A stretch of 15,174 nucleotides of DNA from Candidatus Sumerlaeota bacterium (GTDB taxonomy: Bacteria > Sumerlaeota > Sumerlaeia > MWCT01 > JAGHBZ01): NCBI GenBank assembly GCA_021160705.1, contig JAGHBZ010000122.1, positions 1 to 15,174 on the forward strand. Reading direction: 5' to 3'. Position 1 is the first letter of the stretch. Each line of letters starts with the position of its first letter. Position numbers and translations under genes: made by a program. A model generated the notes under the pieces. It made no database searches and was not told the origin of the DNA. It was given only the letters and a program-made list of their open reading frames with translations. Shown in pieces: positions 1 through 7,069 of this stretch.

Positions 1-879
1 CAACCGGGTAATCTGGAGACAAAACGGTTCAGTGATGGCGAGACCTGGGTTAAGATAAACGAGAATGTGCGGGGTGCTGACGTATTTGTTGTTCAATCCA
101 CGTATACGCCTGCAAATGAACACTTATTTGAATTGTTTTTGATAATGGATGCTTTACGGCGTGCAAGCGCAGAGCGGATTACAGCAGTGGTACCGTATTT
201 TGGTTACGCTCGCCAGGATAGAAAAGACCAGGGACGTGTGGCATTATCGGCAAAGCTGGTCGCTAATTTGATTACCACTGCAGGAGCAGACAGGCTCTTA
301 ACAATTGACCTGCACGCGGGTCAAATACAAGGGTTTTTTGACATTCCTGTTGACCATCTCTCCGCTGCTCCGATTCTGGTTGAGTATGTTAAAAAACTCA
401 ATCTGAAAGATTATGTAGTGGTTTCGCCAGATGTTGGGAATGTTAAACGAGCACGTAGCTATGCACAGCGACTTAACACAACTCTGGCAATCGTAGACAA
501 ACGGCGCCCACATCCAAATGTGGCTGAAGTGATGAATATTATCGGAGAAATAAAAGGGCGAAATGTATTTATGTTTGATGATATGATTGATACAGCGGGA
601 ACAATTGTCAATGCTGCGATTGCGCTTAAAGAACGTGGAGCAAAGGAAATATACGCTTGCTGTACTCATCCAGTTTTCTCAGGTAAAGCACTGGAAAATA
701 TCCACAATTCTCCCATAAAAGAAGTGATTGTCACCGACACAATTCCCCTAAGGGATAAACAACCGAACGATAAAATTAAGGTTGTGTCAGTAGCAGAATT
801 ATTTGCAGAAGCAATACTTCGTACACACAATCGTTTATCCGTAAGCGCCTTATTTGATGAGCCTGTGATAAAACCTTAA
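1..879 (+). CDS. prs: Ribose-phosphate pyrophosphokinase (PRPP synthetase), 5' end missing
   Basis: Makes 5-phosphoribosyl-1-pyrophosphate from ribose 5-phosphate and ATP, the precursor of purines, pyrimidines, His, Trp and NAD; cytosolic. The frame is open from base 1, where it already encodes the conserved FSDGE...ENVRG stretch, so the gene begins before the window. 292 residues are visible and roughly 20-25 of the usual ~315 are missing. Seen motifs, in visible numbering: PYFGYARQDRK at 65-75 (ATP-binding region), DLHAGQIQGFF, VSPDVGNVKRAR (family usually VSPDVGGV), the flexible-loop KRRPHPN, and the PRPP loop DDMIDTAGT at 193-201. All key elements are present, so the enzyme should be active. 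The GTG at 67 is internal and not the start. It is followed after 23 bases by the L25 gene, the usual prs-ctc-pth order. Confidence 0.97.
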   Translation, partial: QPGNLETKRFSDGETWVKINENVRGADVFVVQSTYTPANEHLFELFLIMDALRRASAERITAVVPYFGYARQDRKDQGRVALSAKLVANLITTAGADRLLTIDLHAGQIQGFFDIPVDHLSAAPILVEYVKKLNLKDYVVVSPDVGNVKRARSYAQRLNTTLAIVDKRRPHPNVAEVMNIIGEIKGRNVFMFDDMIDTAGTIVNAAIALKERGAKEIYACCTHPVFSGKALENIHNSPIKEVIVTDTIPLRDKQPNDKIKVVSVAELFAEAILRTHNRLSVSALFDEPVIKP

Positions 880-902
880 AAGAAAAAAAGGAGAGTTAAC
901 GA

Positions 903-1604
903 ATGACAGAAGAACAAAAATATGAACTTGCGGCTGAGCCTCGCCAGGTACACGGAAAAGGTGCAGCCAGAAAACTTCGTGCCCGTGGAATGATTCCTGC
1001 TGTGTTATATGGAGAGAACCGGGAGCCTGAACTCTTGAGTGTCAATCAAAGCGAATTTGAGAAATTCCTGCATAAAATGGGTGGCGAGAGTATGCTGGTA
1101 ACCTTAAACATTAAAGGCAAGAATAAAAAAGAAAAGATTTTTATCAAAGCAACTCAACGTCACCCTATTACTGACCATATCATTCATGTTGACTTTTATA
1201 GCGTAGCGGCGACAAAAAAGATTCGTGTGGAAGTTCCAGTTCGTCCCGTAGGTGTATGTATTGGCGTCAAGAAAGGCGGTGTGCTGGAGGCTCTGGTGAG
1301 AACTTTAGAAATAAAATGTCTGCCTGATAAGATACCACATCATATTGAAGTAGACGTCACTAATTTAGATATCAACCACTCAATCCATACCCGTGAGATT
1401 AAAATTGACGACCCAGATATTGAGTTATTGACACCACCAGATACACCGCTGTTTACTATAGTGCCGCCTAAAGTAGAAGTGGAAGCTGCTGCTCCTGAGG
1501 AAGCAATAGAAGAAGAAAAACCCGAGGCGGCTGAACCAGAGGTAATTGGCAAAGGTAAAGCAACAAAAGAAGAGGAAGAAAAAGAGACCAAAGAGAAAAA
1601 CTAA
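903..1604 (+). CDS. ctc: 50S ribosomal protein L25, two-domain Ctc/TL5 type
   Basis: Binds 5S rRNA in the large ribosomal subunit. It is 233 residues long. The N-terminal L25 beta-barrel covers about residues 5-95 (GKGAARKLRARGMIPAVLYG near the start; QRHPITDHIIHVDFY at the end). A TL5/Ctc beta domain covers about 98-188 (VPVRPVGVCIGVKKGG ... LPDKIPHHIEVDVTNL), as in the general-stress homologue of Bacillus rather than the short E. coli RplY. Residues from about 190 on form a Glu/Lys/Ala-rich low-complexity tail. The ATG has a good Shine-Dalgarno site (AGGAG, 889-893). The gene lies 23 bases after prs, and its stop is one base before the pth ATG, so translational coupling is likely. Confidence 0.95.
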   Translation: MTEEQKYELAAEPRQVHGKGAARKLRARGMIPAVLYGENREPELLSVNQSEFEKFLHKMGGESMLVTLNIKGKNKKEKIFIKATQRHPITDHIIHVDFYSVAATKKIRVEVPVRPVGVCIGVKKGGVLEALVRTLEIKCLPDKIPHHIEVDVTNLDINHSIHTREIKIDDPDIELLTPPDTPLFTIVPPKVEVEAAAPEEAIEEEKPEAAEPEVIGKGKATKEEEEKETKEKN

Positions 1605-1605
1605 T

Positions 1606-2196
1606 ATGCGGGTAATTGTGGGTCTGGGCAATCCGGGTAGAAGGTATAAGAATACTCCGCATAATGTGGGATTTGAAGTCATTGACAAACTTGCAGCACG
1701 CTGGCATTGCCCTCTGAGAAAATCGGCAAAACCGCTTAGAATAATTGGTAATACAATATGGTGCAATCAGGAGATTATCCTGTTAAAGCCAATGACATAT
1801 ATGAACCTGAGCGGGGAAGCACTGCAGCCGATGATTGCATCTGGTTCTTTGAGCGCAGAGGACTTCTTGATAATATGCGACGATATACACCTGCCAGTAG
1901 GCAGGTTGCGACTGCGAAAAAGAGGCTCAGATGGGGGACACAAAGGATTGCGCTCAATTATCTCTGCTCTGGGCACACAGAATTTCCCCAGATTACGTAT
2001 CGGGGTAGGAGTAGTTGACGGAGAGATTGAAGACAGAGTTGAATATGTACTCAGCCCTTTCATTAAAGAATATAGACCGATTATCAAGAAGATAATTGAC
2101 ATAGCGGTGGAATGTATAGAATATACAATTGCACATACGCTTGAAGAGGCGATGAGCAAATATAATGGGATTAATTTACTACTAAAGAAAATTTAG
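1606..2196 (+). CDS. pth: Peptidyl-tRNA hydrolase
   Basis: Releases tRNA from prematurely dropped peptidyl-tRNA; cytosolic, normally essential. The 196 residues match the usual Pth length. The N-terminus reads MRVIVGLGNPG directly from the ATG at 1606. Active-site residues visible by family alignment are His19 in TPHNVGF, Asn67 in KPMTYMNLSG, Asp93 in DDIHLPVG and the GGHKGL loop at 110-115 (most homologues have GGHNGL; K or R variants occur). An in-frame extension back to 1546 exists, but it only re-reads the Lys/Glu-coding tail of L25 as a Lys/Arg string and has no place in the fold. The ATG lies one base after the L25 stop with only a weak purine stretch upstream, which suggests reinitiation by ribosomes finishing L25. 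Confidence 0.95.
   Translation: MRVIVGLGNPGRRYKNTPHNVGFEVIDKLAARWHCPLRKSAKPLRIIGNTIWCNQEIILLKPMTYMNLSGEALQPMIASGSLSAEDFLIICDDIHLPVGRLRLRKRGSDGGHKGLRSIISALGTQNFPRLRIGVGVVDGEIEDRVEYVLSPFIKEYRPIIKKIIDIAVECIEYTIAHTLEEAMSKYNGINLLLKKI
2161..2166 (+). promoter_or_regulatory. Possible -10 box for the rpsF leader transcript
   Basis: A perfect TATAAT hexamer lies near the 3' end of pth, about 120 bases before the rpsF start. Transcription from it would begin near 2173 and include the whole structured rpsF leader. No good -35 box is seen at 16-18 bases (TTGAAG at 2141-2146 is only 14 bases away), so this is a weak prediction and the leader could simply be read through from prs. Confidence 0.25.
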
Positions 2197-2218
2197 TAAT
2201 TAGCCGATAAGCTCTCTG

Positions 2219-2286
2219 TTCCGTATCTTTATTGCGTCAGGGGTACGGGACCGTGGCTCATTCTGGAGCCAAGTCCGAAGGGAGGT
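2219..2286 (+). promoter_or_regulatory. S6:S18-binding leader RNA motif upstream of rpsF
   Basis: The 90-base gap before rpsF folds into a hairpin. Outer stem GGAC 2248-2251 pairs with GTCC 2273-2276, an internal loop has CGT 2252-2254 opposite AA 2271-2272, and inner stem GGCTC 2255-2259 pairs with GAGCC 2266-2270 around a 6-base loop. The CCG trinucleotide (2251-2253) at the internal loop, followed by a GGC-rich stem, resembles the S6:S18 site of 16S rRNA (CCGGUGGC in the central domain). It also matches the known rpsF-leader motif bound by the S6:S18 complex. The hairpin ends directly before the Shine-Dalgarno site, so protein binding could block initiation and autoregulate rpsF-ssb-rpsR. 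TTCCGTA 2219-2225 can pair instead with TACGGGA 2244-2250, which would disrupt the outer stem. Position and structure are seen; regulation is inferred. Confidence 0.7.
2280..2285 (+). promoter_or_regulatory. Ribosome binding site that sets the rpsF start
   Basis: GGGAGG lies 1 base before the GTG at 2287 but 7 bases before the in-frame GTG at 2293. Normal spacing therefore selects 2293, two codons downstream of the longest reading frame. Confidence 0.7.
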
Positions 2287-2292
2287 GTGAGA

Positions 2293-2766
2293 GTGCTTTA
2301 TTATGAATTAGTAATTGTATTAGACGCTGCTCTGGATGACGATTCTATTAAAGGAATGATAGAAGACCTGAAAAGATTCGTCACTGAACGGAAAGGTGAG
2401 ATTTTGAATATTGAGGAGTGGGGACGCCGGCGTCTGGCATATCCTATCCGAAAAAAAGAGAATGGATATTATGTAATAGTGAACTTTTGCCTGCAAGACC
2501 CGGAGGTTTTGCGCCCTCTTGAGACCAACTTACGATTAAATGAAGGAGTTCTCCGACATCTAATATTAAAATCCCGACCACCCAAGAAACGTCCCGGCGA
2601 GGCTGAGAAGAGGGAAGAAGAAACAAAAAAGGTGAGCGAGGGGGTCTCTGCAGAAAAGCTCAGCGCCAATGCATCCCAGGATGGGATTCAGCCAGAAAAG
2701 ACCGAACTGAGACCACCCCCCGACTCCTCCTCAAAAGTGGCACCGGGTGAAGCAAGAGCAGAGTAA
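2293..2766 (+). CDS. rpsF: 30S ribosomal protein S6
   Basis: Binds the 16S rRNA central domain as a dimer with S18 in the 30S platform. From the GTG at 2293 the product has 157 residues. The S6 ferredoxin-like core (about 1-95) shows YYELVIVLDA at the N-terminus, the LNIEEWGRRRLAYPI strand-loop, the KKENGYYVIVNF strand and an LRLNEGVLRHLILK helix. Residues from about 96 form a 60-residue Pro/Glu/Lys/Ser tail with no visible fold, longer than in E. coli S6 (about 130 residues). The gene heads the rpsF-ssb-rpsR cluster and follows a structured leader probably bound by its own S6:S18 product. The GTG at 2287 is an alternative start but too close to the Shine-Dalgarno site. Confidence 0.95.
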   Translation: MLYYELVIVLDAALDDDSIKGMIEDLKRFVTERKGEILNIEEWGRRRLAYPIRKKENGYYVIVNFCLQDPEVLRPLETNLRLNEGVLRHLILKSRPPKKRPGEAEKREEETKKVSEGVSAEKLSANASQDGIQPEKTELRPPPDSSSKVAPGEARAE

Positions 2767-2779
2767 CAATTGTGTAATT

Positions 2780-2801
2780 TTATATTCAGACGAAATATAA
2801 T
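2780..2801 (+). promoter_or_regulatory. AT-rich hairpin containing a TATAAT box before ssb
   Basis: TTATATT (2780-2786) and AATATAA (2794-2800) form a perfect 7-bp inverted repeat with a 7-base loop. A consensus TATAAT (2796-2801) overlaps the right arm, 28 bases before the ssb ATG. No convincing -35 box is present at normal spacing. It could be an internal promoter with an operator-like palindrome, or an mRNA hairpin between rpsF and ssb. AT-rich palindromes also arise by chance, so confidence is low. Confidence 0.3.
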
Positions 2802-2828
2802 GCCAACTTGGGCGAAGGGAGTCTGTAT

Positions 2829-3299
2829 ATGCTGGAAATCAATAAGGTCTTTTTGCTCGGCAACCTGACAAGAGACCCCGAAGTTCGTTATCTCCCATCT
2901 GGAACAATGGTCACTGCATTTGACCTTGCAGTGAATCGTTCCTATAAAGATAGGAGTGGAGAAACGAAACAGGAAACACTCTTTATTCGGGTTGAGAGCT
3001 GGGGAAAAACAGCTGAGTTTGTGTCTGAATACCTGAAAAAAGGAAGAAGGGTCTTTGTGGAGGGTAGATTGCGTTCCGACTCCTGGGAGACACGAGATGG
3101 ACAACGGCGTTCCCGTATTATGGTTCACGCTGAACGAGTTCATTTTGCTGACCTTAAACCTCCGGCAGAAGCCGAAGAAGTTGAACCGGAACAAAAGGTC
3201 GGTGTTGAGAAAGAAGAACCCATTCCTCAAGACGAAGTACCACCAATAGACGTTAACGATGAAGACGTCAAAAAAACGGAAAATAATTTGCCTTTTTAA
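2829..3299 (+). CDS. ssb: Single-stranded DNA-binding protein
   Basis: Coats single-stranded DNA in replication, repair and recombination and recruits partner proteins through its C-terminal tip. It has 156 residues. The OB-fold domain is about residues 1-105: LEINKVFLLGNLTRDPEVRY, the AFDLAVNRSY strand, the FIRVESWGKTAEFVSEYLKKG segment and the VEGRLRSDSWE strand. An acidic Glu/Pro linker follows and the protein ends in NNLPF, the equivalent of the canonical DDxPF interaction tip but with two Asn in place of the acidic pair. The ATG at 2829 has GGGAG at 2817-2821, 7 bases upstream. A TTG at 2808 would add seven residues that homologues lack. It is flanked by rpsF and rpsR, the usual place for the replicative ssb. 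Confidence 0.95.
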   Translation: MLEINKVFLLGNLTRDPEVRYLPSGTMVTAFDLAVNRSYKDRSGETKQETLFIRVESWGKTAEFVSEYLKKGRRVFVEGRLRSDSWETRDGQRRSRIMVHAERVHFADLKPPAEAEEVEPEQKVGVEKEEPIPQDEVPPIDVNDEDVKKTENNLPF

Positions 3300-3378
3300 C
3301 ACCCGGGAATGCAGTATATTGGAGTCTCAATACAAAGTTATCCAAGTCTAAAAGTATGCACAATAAACGGAGGGTAAA

Positions 3379-3720
3379 ATGGTAGAGCAACCTGAGCAAA
3401 TCTCGCGAAATCCTAATAATCAGAAAGAGAGAACATCCAGTGCCCCTAAACCGAGGTATCAGAGTAGAGATACCGGGGGAAGTCAATCTGGAGCGTTTCA
3501 AAGACGACCCTTTCCACGGCGAAAAGTCTGTTTCTTTTGCAAGGAGAAAATCGACGAAATTGACTACAAAAATGTCAGACAATTGAGACGATTTGTTACC
3601 GAGCGAGGGAAAATTATACCTCGTCGTATTACCGGTACCTGTGCATATCACCAGCGTCAACTTAGCCAGGCAATAAAACGGGCACGAAGCGTAGCCTTAT
3701 TGCCATTCAAAGCCGGGTAA
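3379..3720 (+). CDS. rpsR: 30S ribosomal protein S18, zinc-ligand (C+) form
   Basis: Partner of S6 in the 30S platform. It is 113 residues long. The core (about 48-113) is highly typical: RKVCFFCKEKIDEIDYKN, RRFVTERGKIIPRRITGTC, HQRQLSQAIKRAR and a final ALLPF. Cys51, Cys54, Cys88 and His91 make a complete CxxC...CxxH zinc site, so this is the metal-binding form rather than the Cys-free form. Residues 1-47 are a polar, Arg/Ser/Gln-rich extension without predicted fold, longer than in E. coli S18 (75 residues). The start has a strong Shine-Dalgarno site (GGAGGG, 3369-3374). The gene is 79 bases after ssb. Confidence 0.95.
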   Translation: MVEQPEQISRNPNNQKERTSSAPKPRYQSRDTGGSQSGAFQRRPFPRRKVCFFCKEKIDEIDYKNVRQLRRFVTERGKIIPRRITGTCAYHQRQLSQAIKRARSVALLPFKAG

Positions 3721-3760
3721 ATATGAAGTCTCTGCGGGTTGTATCAAACACTTTAAGTAG

Positions 3761-4762
3761 ATGAATCTTATTTATGCAAAAAAGCAGAGGCAATATCGGA
3801 CTGATGTTGCCTCTTTTTTTAAAATAGTACTCGCAGTTGTTATACTATTACTTCTGGTGTATTTTTGTAGTCCGCTCCTGATTATTGGTTTTCTTCTTCT
3901 GAGTATAGTACCAGCTATTTTTGTACGTTTTATTCTAATGCCTGCGCGCCATTCTCAGAGGACAATACTCATAACTCTCACTGTTCTTTCAATAGCCACG
4001 ATTTACTTAACCCGGATTAATTGGGTCGGGATAACGTTTTTTGCCAGTCTGTGTGCCACTCTGATAATTGTTTATTTTCCGCAGACTGCCGGCTCAGACG
4101 ATGAACTCCTGTACAATTACTCTATATTTTTTGCAGTTGTATTTTTATGTGGTGCATTGATACACGCCTTAATCTATCACGACTCACCGCTAAAGGCGGC
4201 AGCTGAATTCATTCAACTTCATCTAAATTCTTTCCAGTCCATCGTGGATAACGCAGCCAGGTCGCTGTCGCCTGAACAGGCAAAAGATTTGAACCAGCAG
4301 TGGGAAACGATGCGCTCATATATACCATATTATTTCTATGGCTCCATATTCACTTTCTATGCGCTTCTGGTGTTTCTGACGCTTCGGCGCCCTTTTTACA
4401 AACTCGTTGGAAAAAATGTCCCCTCGCTTTTTCGATTTAGAATAAAAGAACGATACGCTTTTATCTTGATTTTTGCTTTGATTGGCGAAATAATCGGTAG
4501 ACTATATAAATTACAGTCAATTTTTTATGTATCGCGTTCAGTGTTAATTTTCGTTGGTATAATTTATTTCTTTGTGGGCTTATCAGTTGCAGTAGTTTTG
4601 TTAGAACAGCAAAAATCAAAATCATTACCGGCTTATTTAATACCAATAATAATGCTAATACTGATTTTTCTGAACCCCCTTATTGGGGCTATAATAGGTG
4701 TACTGGACATCTGGTTTGATTTCCGTAAACTCGAAACGCCAAAAAACACGGAGGCAACCTGA
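3761..4762 (+). CDS. DUF2232 (YybS-like) multi-pass membrane protein
   Basis: Predicted inner-membrane protein of unknown function, 333 residues. Hydrophobic segments lie at about 21-60 (probably two helices), 68-84, 88-106, 118-138, 191-208, 232-248, 258-282 and 290-315, suggesting eight or so helices. A polar stretch at about 142-190 lies between helices. The C-terminus reads IIGVLDIWFDFRK (311-323), the characteristic ending of DUF2232/YybS proteins. Its place between rpsR and rplI matches the position of yybS near rplI in Firmicutes and many other bacteria, which supports the family call more than any catalytic motif does. The Shine-Dalgarno site before the ATG at 3761 is poor, so lower expression than its ribosomal neighbours is likely. 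Its stop is two bases before the rplI ATG. Confidence 0.8.
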   Translation: MNLIYAKKQRQYRTDVASFFKIVLAVVILLLLVYFCSPLLIIGFLLLSIVPAIFVRFILMPARHSQRTILITLTVLSIATIYLTRINWVGITFFASLCATLIIVYFPQTAGSDDELLYNYSIFFAVVFLCGALIHALIYHDSPLKAAAEFIQLHLNSFQSIVDNAARSLSPEQAKDLNQQWETMRSYIPYYFYGSIFTFYALLVFLTLRRPFYKLVGKNVPSLFRFRIKERYAFILIFALIGEIIGRLYKLQSIFYVSRSVLIFVGIIYFFVGLSVAVVLLEQQKSKSLPAYLIPIIMLILIFLNPLIGAIIGVLDIWFDFRKLETPKNTEAT

Positions 4763-4764
4763 CA

Positions 4765-5211
4765 ATGGAGGTCATCTTATTAGAGAACATACCAAAGCTG
4801 GGGAAAGCTGGAACTATAACACAGGTTAGTGAAGGTTATTTCCGCAATTATTTAAAACCTAAGAAGCTTGCTCTGGAGGCAACAGAGAAAAATAAACAAC
4901 TGCTGGAGCGCCGGAGATTGCGACTGCAACGTGTGGCATTAAAAGAACTCCAAGATGCTGAATTGCTTGCACAGCGTATAGAGAGTATGACGCTGGTAGC
5001 CCGACTTAAAGCCGGTGAAGATGACCGATTATTTGGCTCAGTCACCGCAGGGGATATTTCAGAACTGCTGAAAAAAGAAGGAATTGAGATTGACAAGAAA
5101 CGCATTGAAATTACTGAGTCATTGAATAAATTAGGATTGTATACCGTGTATCTGCATCTCCATCCAGAAGTTAAGGCAAAACTAAAGCTTCTTATTGAAA
5201 AAGAACAATAA
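4765..5211 (+). CDS. rplI: 50S ribosomal protein L9
   Basis: Structural protein of the large subunit, bound near the base of the L1 stalk and linked to frame maintenance. It is 148 residues, the usual length. The N-terminal rRNA-binding domain (about 1-45) has MEVILLENIPKLGKAGTI and VSEGYFRNYLKPKKLA. A long connecting helix of Glu/Arg/Leu-rich residues spans about 42-75. The C-terminal domain (about 76-148) has the conserved FGSVTAGDISELL followed by KKRIEI and the LGLYTVYLHLHPEVKAKLKL strands. The Shine-Dalgarno site GGAGG (4750-4754) lies inside the end of the DUF2232 gene, two bases separate the genes, and translation is probably coupled. Confidence 0.97.
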   Translation: MEVILLENIPKLGKAGTITQVSEGYFRNYLKPKKLALEATEKNKQLLERRRLRLQRVALKELQDAELLAQRIESMTLVARLKAGEDDRLFGSVTAGDISELLKKEGIEIDKKRIEITESLNKLGLYTVYLHLHPEVKAKLKLLIEKEQ

Positions 5212-5232
5212 TCTAAGGTTAGGATACCAAGT

Positions 5233-6846
5233 ATGCCACGTATGGTTTTCATAACAACTTACAATCCGGGTGCAATAGGACCACGCTATATTGGTGCCAA
5301 TCTAAAATCTGCGGGACACGAGGTGTGGTTTGTACATTTCAAAGAGATGCGGACCGCAGGTGTGCCCACTTTTGATTATGAGCATCATCGCCGACTGGAT
5401 GAAACCGGAATGCTTTTCCTCAGAATCCCGCGACCCGGCTACGTGCTCTACGTTCCCTACCCTAAACCAATTACTGAGACAGAGAAACAACTCCTGGTCA
5501 AATGCCTTAAAGAAATTAAACCTGATATAATAGGGTTCTCATTTTATTCTGTGACACTGGAGCAGGTCAAACAACTAACCGCTCTGATTCGTGAAGAACT
5601 CCCGGGGATTCCTATAATGTGGGGTGGACTACATTGCATTGTTCGTCCAGAAGAGTGCATCCAATATGCGGATATTGTCTGTGCCGGTGAAGGCGAAGAG
5701 GTTACTGTGCAACTCCTTAATAACTGGGATGAATATAAGAAAGGAAAGATACCAGAGATACCTGGTCTGTGGTTTCGGCAGGGAGAAAAAATTATCTCCA
5801 GCTCCGAACATCCGGTAGTGCAGGACCTGGACAAACTCCCGATTCCTTTAGCAATGGAAAACGAGCTGTTAATTGAAGATGATGTGGTCAGTGAAAAAAT
5901 GAATGAACCGGGCGATTTTCTGAATGCCCACATCTACATCTTTACGGAACGAGGTTGTCCGTATAAATGTGCGTATTGCATCCACAGTATGTTGCGACAC
6001 AAGGGATTTAAGCGATTCCGACGTCGTTCAGTTGACAGTGTGCTGGCAGAGACCGCTGATAGAGTCAATCGCCTGGGGATGAAACACATTATTTACCACG
6101 ACGAAATATTTGTCATTCAGCGTGAGTGGGTCAGAGAGTTTACCCGCAAATTTAAAGAGCAATTTGGTAAATATGGAATCACCTATACGGGCTACGTACA
6201 TCCGATGACTACTGACTACGAGATGCTCAGCTGGATGGTCGACGCCGGACTGACTGTTACTGGGGTGGGTATACAGAGCGGGAGTGAGCGAGTATGTAAA
6301 GAGGTATATCATCGTCCCTGGATGCCTGATGAGACTATCAAACTTTCAGAGATGCTCAGCAAGTTTCCTCTAAAGCAGGTGCAGTATGAGGTAATTACCA
6401 ATAGTGTATTTGAGACAGATGACGATAGAAGAGAAACGCTTGAATTTCTCCTGAAACTCTATCGTCCTTTTGATATTGAGTTATTTGGGTTAGTGGTTTA
6501 TCCAATCTGTGCATTAATATACGAAAAACCACTGGTTGACCACATAGATGAGAAAAACCTGCTATTCTGGAATATGCTTTATCACCTCACGGGCGTAAAT
6601 GGAGTAGATAAGGACTATATTCGTGAACTTAGCACCAACTCGTACTTGCGTGAACACCCTGAGGAGCTGGAAAAATTTGTTATAGCAGTCACTACGATTC
6701 ACAAAGAGCGGCAGCAATTAGAATGGGAGAAACATCAGTTGAACAAGGCTCTATCCTTCCAGCAGACCGAGCAACAACCAGGTGTAAGAGACCTCGTTAA
6801 AAAGGCACTGCGAAAAGCAAAACTCTCCCTGCTCCCGCTAAGGTAG
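5233..6846 (+). CDS. Cobalamin-binding-domain radical SAM protein, substrate unknown
   Basis: Class B type radical SAM enzyme of 537 residues. The N-terminal Rossmann-like B12-binding region (about 1-165) contains RYIGANLKSAGHEV, PDIIGFSFYS, IPIMWGGLHC and ADIVCAGEGEE, all typical of this family. No DxHxxG motif is seen, so any cobalamin would bind without that His ligand. The radical SAM core follows, with the 4Fe-4S motif CPYKCAYC (Cys242, Cys246, Cys249) and GVGIQSGSERV, a SAM-binding strand. The C-terminal 130 residues are helical, polar and end in a basic tail; I recognise no domain there. Known members include methyltransferases and cyclases acting on lipids, pigments, tRNA or antibiotics; nothing here identifies the substrate. 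It starts 21 bases after rplI with a weak AGG site and may be read through from the ribosomal operon. Confidence 0.88.
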   Translation: MPRMVFITTYNPGAIGPRYIGANLKSAGHEVWFVHFKEMRTAGVPTFDYEHHRRLDETGMLFLRIPRPGYVLYVPYPKPITETEKQLLVKCLKEIKPDIIGFSFYSVTLEQVKQLTALIREELPGIPIMWGGLHCIVRPEECIQYADIVCAGEGEEVTVQLLNNWDEYKKGKIPEIPGLWFRQGEKIISSSEHPVVQDLDKLPIPLAMENELLIEDDVVSEKMNEPGDFLNAHIYIFTERGCPYKCAYCIHSMLRHKGFKRFRRRSVDSVLAETADRVNRLGMKHIIYHDEIFVIQREWVREFTRKFKEQFGKYGITYTGYVHPMTTDYEMLSWMVDAGLTVTGVGIQSGSERVCKEVYHRPWMPDETIKLSEMLSKFPLKQVQYEVITNSVFETDDDRRETLEFLLKLYRPFDIELFGLVVYPICALIYEKPLVDHIDEKNLLFWNMLYHLTGVNGVDKDYIRELSTNSYLREHPEELEKFVIAVTTIHKERQQLEWEKHQLNKALSFQQTEQQPGVRDLVKKALRKAKLSLLPLR

Positions 6847-6901
6847 CCCCGAGGTTCTTCCTCACCTACCCTATTCCGCCATCTGGAGAGGTATTCTCTT
6901 A

Positions 6902-6985
6902 TTGGTACCAAAAAATATTAACTCAGTCTAATTCCATTGCATACATAAATTACTCTTTTTCCGATTTTCCTATATTAAAAATATA
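6902..6985 (+). promoter_or_regulatory. AT-rich control region with two palindromes before the phosphorylase gene
   Basis: The 223-base gap between the radical SAM gene and the phosphorylase gene is much more AT-rich than the genes. It contains a perfect 10-bp palindrome, TTGGTACCAA (6902-6911), and a perfect inverted repeat TATATT-AAA-AATATA (6971-6985). Downstream, TTGTTT (6986-6991) and TATTTT (7010-7015) are spaced 18 bases apart and could be a weak promoter. A new transcription unit probably starts here. The palindromes are operator-like, but no regulator is identifiable and AT-rich palindromes can be chance. Confidence 0.35.
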
Positions 6986-7069
6986 TTGTTTTCCCAATAG
7001 CCAGAGTGGTATTTTTATCTCTTTTCTTTATATCAGGGATAAATACTTGTGAAGGACTGGATGTGAAAA

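Noticed and set aside
67..69. GTG as the start of prs
   Set aside because: The 22 codons before it encode the conserved FSDGE...NVRG part of PRPP synthetase, so the gene starts before the window.
1546..1605. Lys/Arg-rich N-terminal extension of peptidyl-tRNA hydrolase
   Set aside because: It overlaps the L25 tail and only re-reads its A/G-rich codons in another frame. Pth homologues start at the MRVIVGLGNPG segment, which begins with the ATG at 1606.
1425..1766. Long antisense frames opposite L25 and other genes
   Set aside because: They lie inside genes with unmistakable family motifs, have no ribosome binding sites or recognisable domains, and reflect codon composition.
2808..2828. TTG start for ssb adding seven residues
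   Set aside because: The Shine-Dalgarno site lies inside that extension and is well spaced for the ATG at 2829, which begins the conserved SSB N-terminus.
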